Of a DNA stretch of 64,000 bases, positions 62,165 through 64,000 are shown one piece after another. The DNA is from Prochilodus magdalenae. Its lineage: Eukaryota > Chordata > Actinopteri > Characiformes > Prochilodontidae. The stretch covers positions 1,077,001 to 1,141,000 of the forward strand of contig JAMWET010006760.1 in the NCBI GenBank assembly GCA_024036415.1, read 5' to 3'. Position 1 is the stretch's first letter. Every line of letters starts with the position of its first letter. A model generated the notes under the pieces. That model ran no database searches. It had not been told where the DNA came from and saw only the letters and a list, made by a program, of their open reading frames with translations. Position numbers and translations under genes: made by a program.

Positions 62165-62853
62165 CTCATCATTAAATAATAGTTACACAAATAGTTGCAC
62201 TCAGAAGGAATCAATCAACAGGAATCAAACTTAGTGGGACTGCTGACATTCAGCAAGCAGTTATGCCCTCCAGGAGTTGTCCTGAAGCACCATTGACAGA
62301 CAAATGTAGAGCACAGGACTGCTTGCACGCAGACTGTTACAACGACTGCCCTTAACACCACACAGCACCACCAAAGACTGCAATGATGTTGTGCCTGTCA
62401 TGGAGTGACTTCAAATGGCATCTTCAGTGACGAGTCCTGCTTTTGTTTTGGTGAAGATGACCAAAAAATTAGTGTGTGGCGGCACTGTGGTCAGCAGCAT
62501 GGCCAGACCTATTCCCAATTAAAAATGTGTGGGATATTATTGGACACGCTGTCAACACATCCCAAATGCAAAATCTGCAAGAACTGCATGGGAATATTCA
62601 AGCTGCATGGGATGGATTATCACAGGACACCATTATGAACTTCTACAACTCCATCTTGAGAAGTTTGCATGTTGCGTTACACTACGGCCCTACACCGTAT
62701 TAAGAGACACTACTTCTGTATGTGTAGCTCAATAAATATTACTCATATCAGTCTAAATTTGTCATCATTTATTGTTCCTGGAGACTTGTATCTTCCTTCC
62801 CAGTAGTATTGGCATCCCACACTTCCTTCTGGGTGCAATTGTTTGTTAATGAG
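62165..62853 (+). mobile_element. Family B Tc1 derivative (copy 5, both ends)
   Basis: The only family B copy with both ends recognisable: CTCATCATTAAATAATAGTT at the left and the inverse of CTCATTAACAAACAATTGCA at the right, both followed by GCACTCAGAAGGAA-type words. FSDESCFCFGED at 62423-62458 keeps the first Asp. The sequence then jumps to FPIKNVWDIIG at about 62509-62540, where the Glu is AAA (Lys, 62521-62523), and continues to QAAWDGLSQDTIMNFYNSI. The second Asp is deleted. Its junction differs from that shared by the other copies. Confidence 0.88.
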
Positions 62854-63489
62854 CATATGTCTTTGATGTACCATGGTACCATGATGTAAATGGTTATTTC
62901 CTCATATGCTGTTGATAACATTACATACTGATTACATCATCTTACATACTGCTCCTTTAAAGTCAAAGCCCCTCTGTGTCTTTCTTTAATTCTTTCTTTT
63001 CCGTATTTCTTTCACTCTCAAGCGATCAAGTCATATTAAAATCGTCTCCATTTGGTTTTTTATTTAAATTTTTTTAACATCGCTTGAGCACAGCTTAAAC
63101 ACAACTAGTACGAGCATTTCATGATGAACAGACCAATAGACATGGTCCAAAATGACTTGGAATAAAAATCTCATTACATTAACTTACATTAATGGCAAGG
63201 AACTCCTCTCCCTTTCTCCTGTACAGTAAGATACATGGTTTTGTTTGGACGGTGATGAGATATGCCTTCCCCCAAAAACACAGCCTCCCAAAAACATTTG
63301 CTTGCTTGGACGTTCTCTTGTACTGACTCTTTGACGAGTCCTTACTCTAGGTTGATGAGGCAAGAGTGCCACCAAGTGGCAGCAAGGGGAGGGACAGGCC
63401 TGCAGCCTCTACTGTTCTCCATGCATGCAGTAGACGTGGCCAGGGGAAGGCGGGCAGGTTTGTAGAGCACGAAATCAGCCACACAGAGC
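62854..63489. other. No gene recognised
   Basis: Unique DNA with a T-rich patch at 63055-63075. Confidence 0.4.
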
Positions 63490-63780
63490 CTTAACACAGT
63501 CATGCATATGACCTCCCAGTTCAACTCATGTAATTAGATATTATCATGTAATTACACAGAACTGTCGCAAGCAATATTCAACAAATAGGCAGCATACACA
63601 CAAACACACTCAAATATCCGTGCACACATGCAAAATAAAACCCTCGTTTGGCATAAATCATTCCTCTGTTGCTGCGCTCATTAGAGTAATTACATAGCCA
63701 TTGTTCTCTTGCAAAAAGAATGTAAAATTGCAATTTAGCCTGAGAAATTGTCATTTGTAGCTGTAATTGACCCTAATAAA

Positions 63781-63852
<72 letters not shown>

Positions 63853-63960
63853 TCTGGCTCTGCCTGTCTCTCTCTCTCTCTCTGTGTCTGTTCGTCTGTC
63901 TCTTTCCTTGGATCATATGCTAATCAGCATGTGAAATATTAAAGATGACATTCGAGACAG
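63490..63960. promoter_or_regulatory. Candidate enhancer: homeodomain, SOX and POU-like motifs
   Basis: CATGTAATTA is repeated at 63527-63536 and 63545-63554. TAATTA lies at 63687-63692 next to CCATTGTT (63698-63705), a homeodomain/SOX pair. A POU-like palindrome ATGCTAATCAGCAT sits at 63917-63930. The region is interrupted by (CT)n/(CA)n at 63785-63850. Motif-based inference only. Confidence 0.35.
63785..63850. repeat. Compound (CT)n and (CA)n microsatellite
   Basis: (CT)n at 63785-63815, ACTATCT spacer, then (CA)n to 63849. Confidence 0.97.
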
Positions 63961-64000
63961 AGCGAGGATGAGACTGTGATGATGGGATAGAGGGAAAATG

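Overview
This is vertebrate nuclear DNA, most probably from a ray-finned (teleost) fish. The evidence is a dense load of Tc1-type DD34E transposon copies and relics, a tRNA-derived SINE with a V-SINE-like conserved body, a fish-type LINE C-terminal fragment, fish LTR-like repeats, and long CA, CT, GA and pentanucleotide microsatellites in AT-rich, CpG-poor sequence. The SINE type suggests a non-cyprinid ostariophysan (characin, catfish or knifefish), but that is only an impression. No prokaryotic or viral gene organisation is present.

I see no host protein-coding gene that I can defend. Long open frames fall either in transposase relics or in low-complexity tracts (CA/GT, CT, pyrimidine-rich) that stay open because of their composition. 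The window therefore reads as intergenic or intronic DNA. Layout: 0-5 kb, a 103-bp direct duplication, a TTATG array and a Tc1-like end; 5-9.2 kb, a SINE and two Tc1 relics; 9.2-13.6 kb, mostly featureless; 13.6-22.6 kb, several Tc1 elements including one almost complete copy at 18156-19802, a short internally deleted Tc1 at 20270-20802, and a 41-bp minisatellite; 22.6-31.9 kb, a polypurine tract, LTR-like copies, a TTTTA array and a hairpin-forming repeat; 32-41 kb, deleted Tc1 derivatives and a 220-bp CA array; 41-46 kb, unique possible regulatory sequence, then a LINE fragment between two pyrimidine tracts; 47-54 kb, more Tc1 relics, one carrying a nested insertion; 54-64 kb, LTR-like copies, Tc1 derivatives, long CT tracts and a terminal homeodomain/SOX/POU-motif region.

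The main structural result is that two non-autonomous Tc1 families recur. Family A is a helix-turn-helix-only derivative with five copies (7.1, 15.2, 29.7, 40.2 and 51.2 kb). Family B has copies at 32.5, 38.3, 54.2, 58.1 and 62.2 kb, and three of them share the same internal deletion structure, as expected if a deleted element was itself mobilised. None of the relics looks able to make an active transposase. The 18.2-kb copy comes closest, with one extra base in an A tract and one late stop. The other candidate biology is non-coding: unique AT-rich segments with clustered SOX, homeodomain and octamer-like motifs (about 4.0, 21.0 and 63.5 kb) that could be developmental enhancers. I found no convincing previously undescribed biological system.
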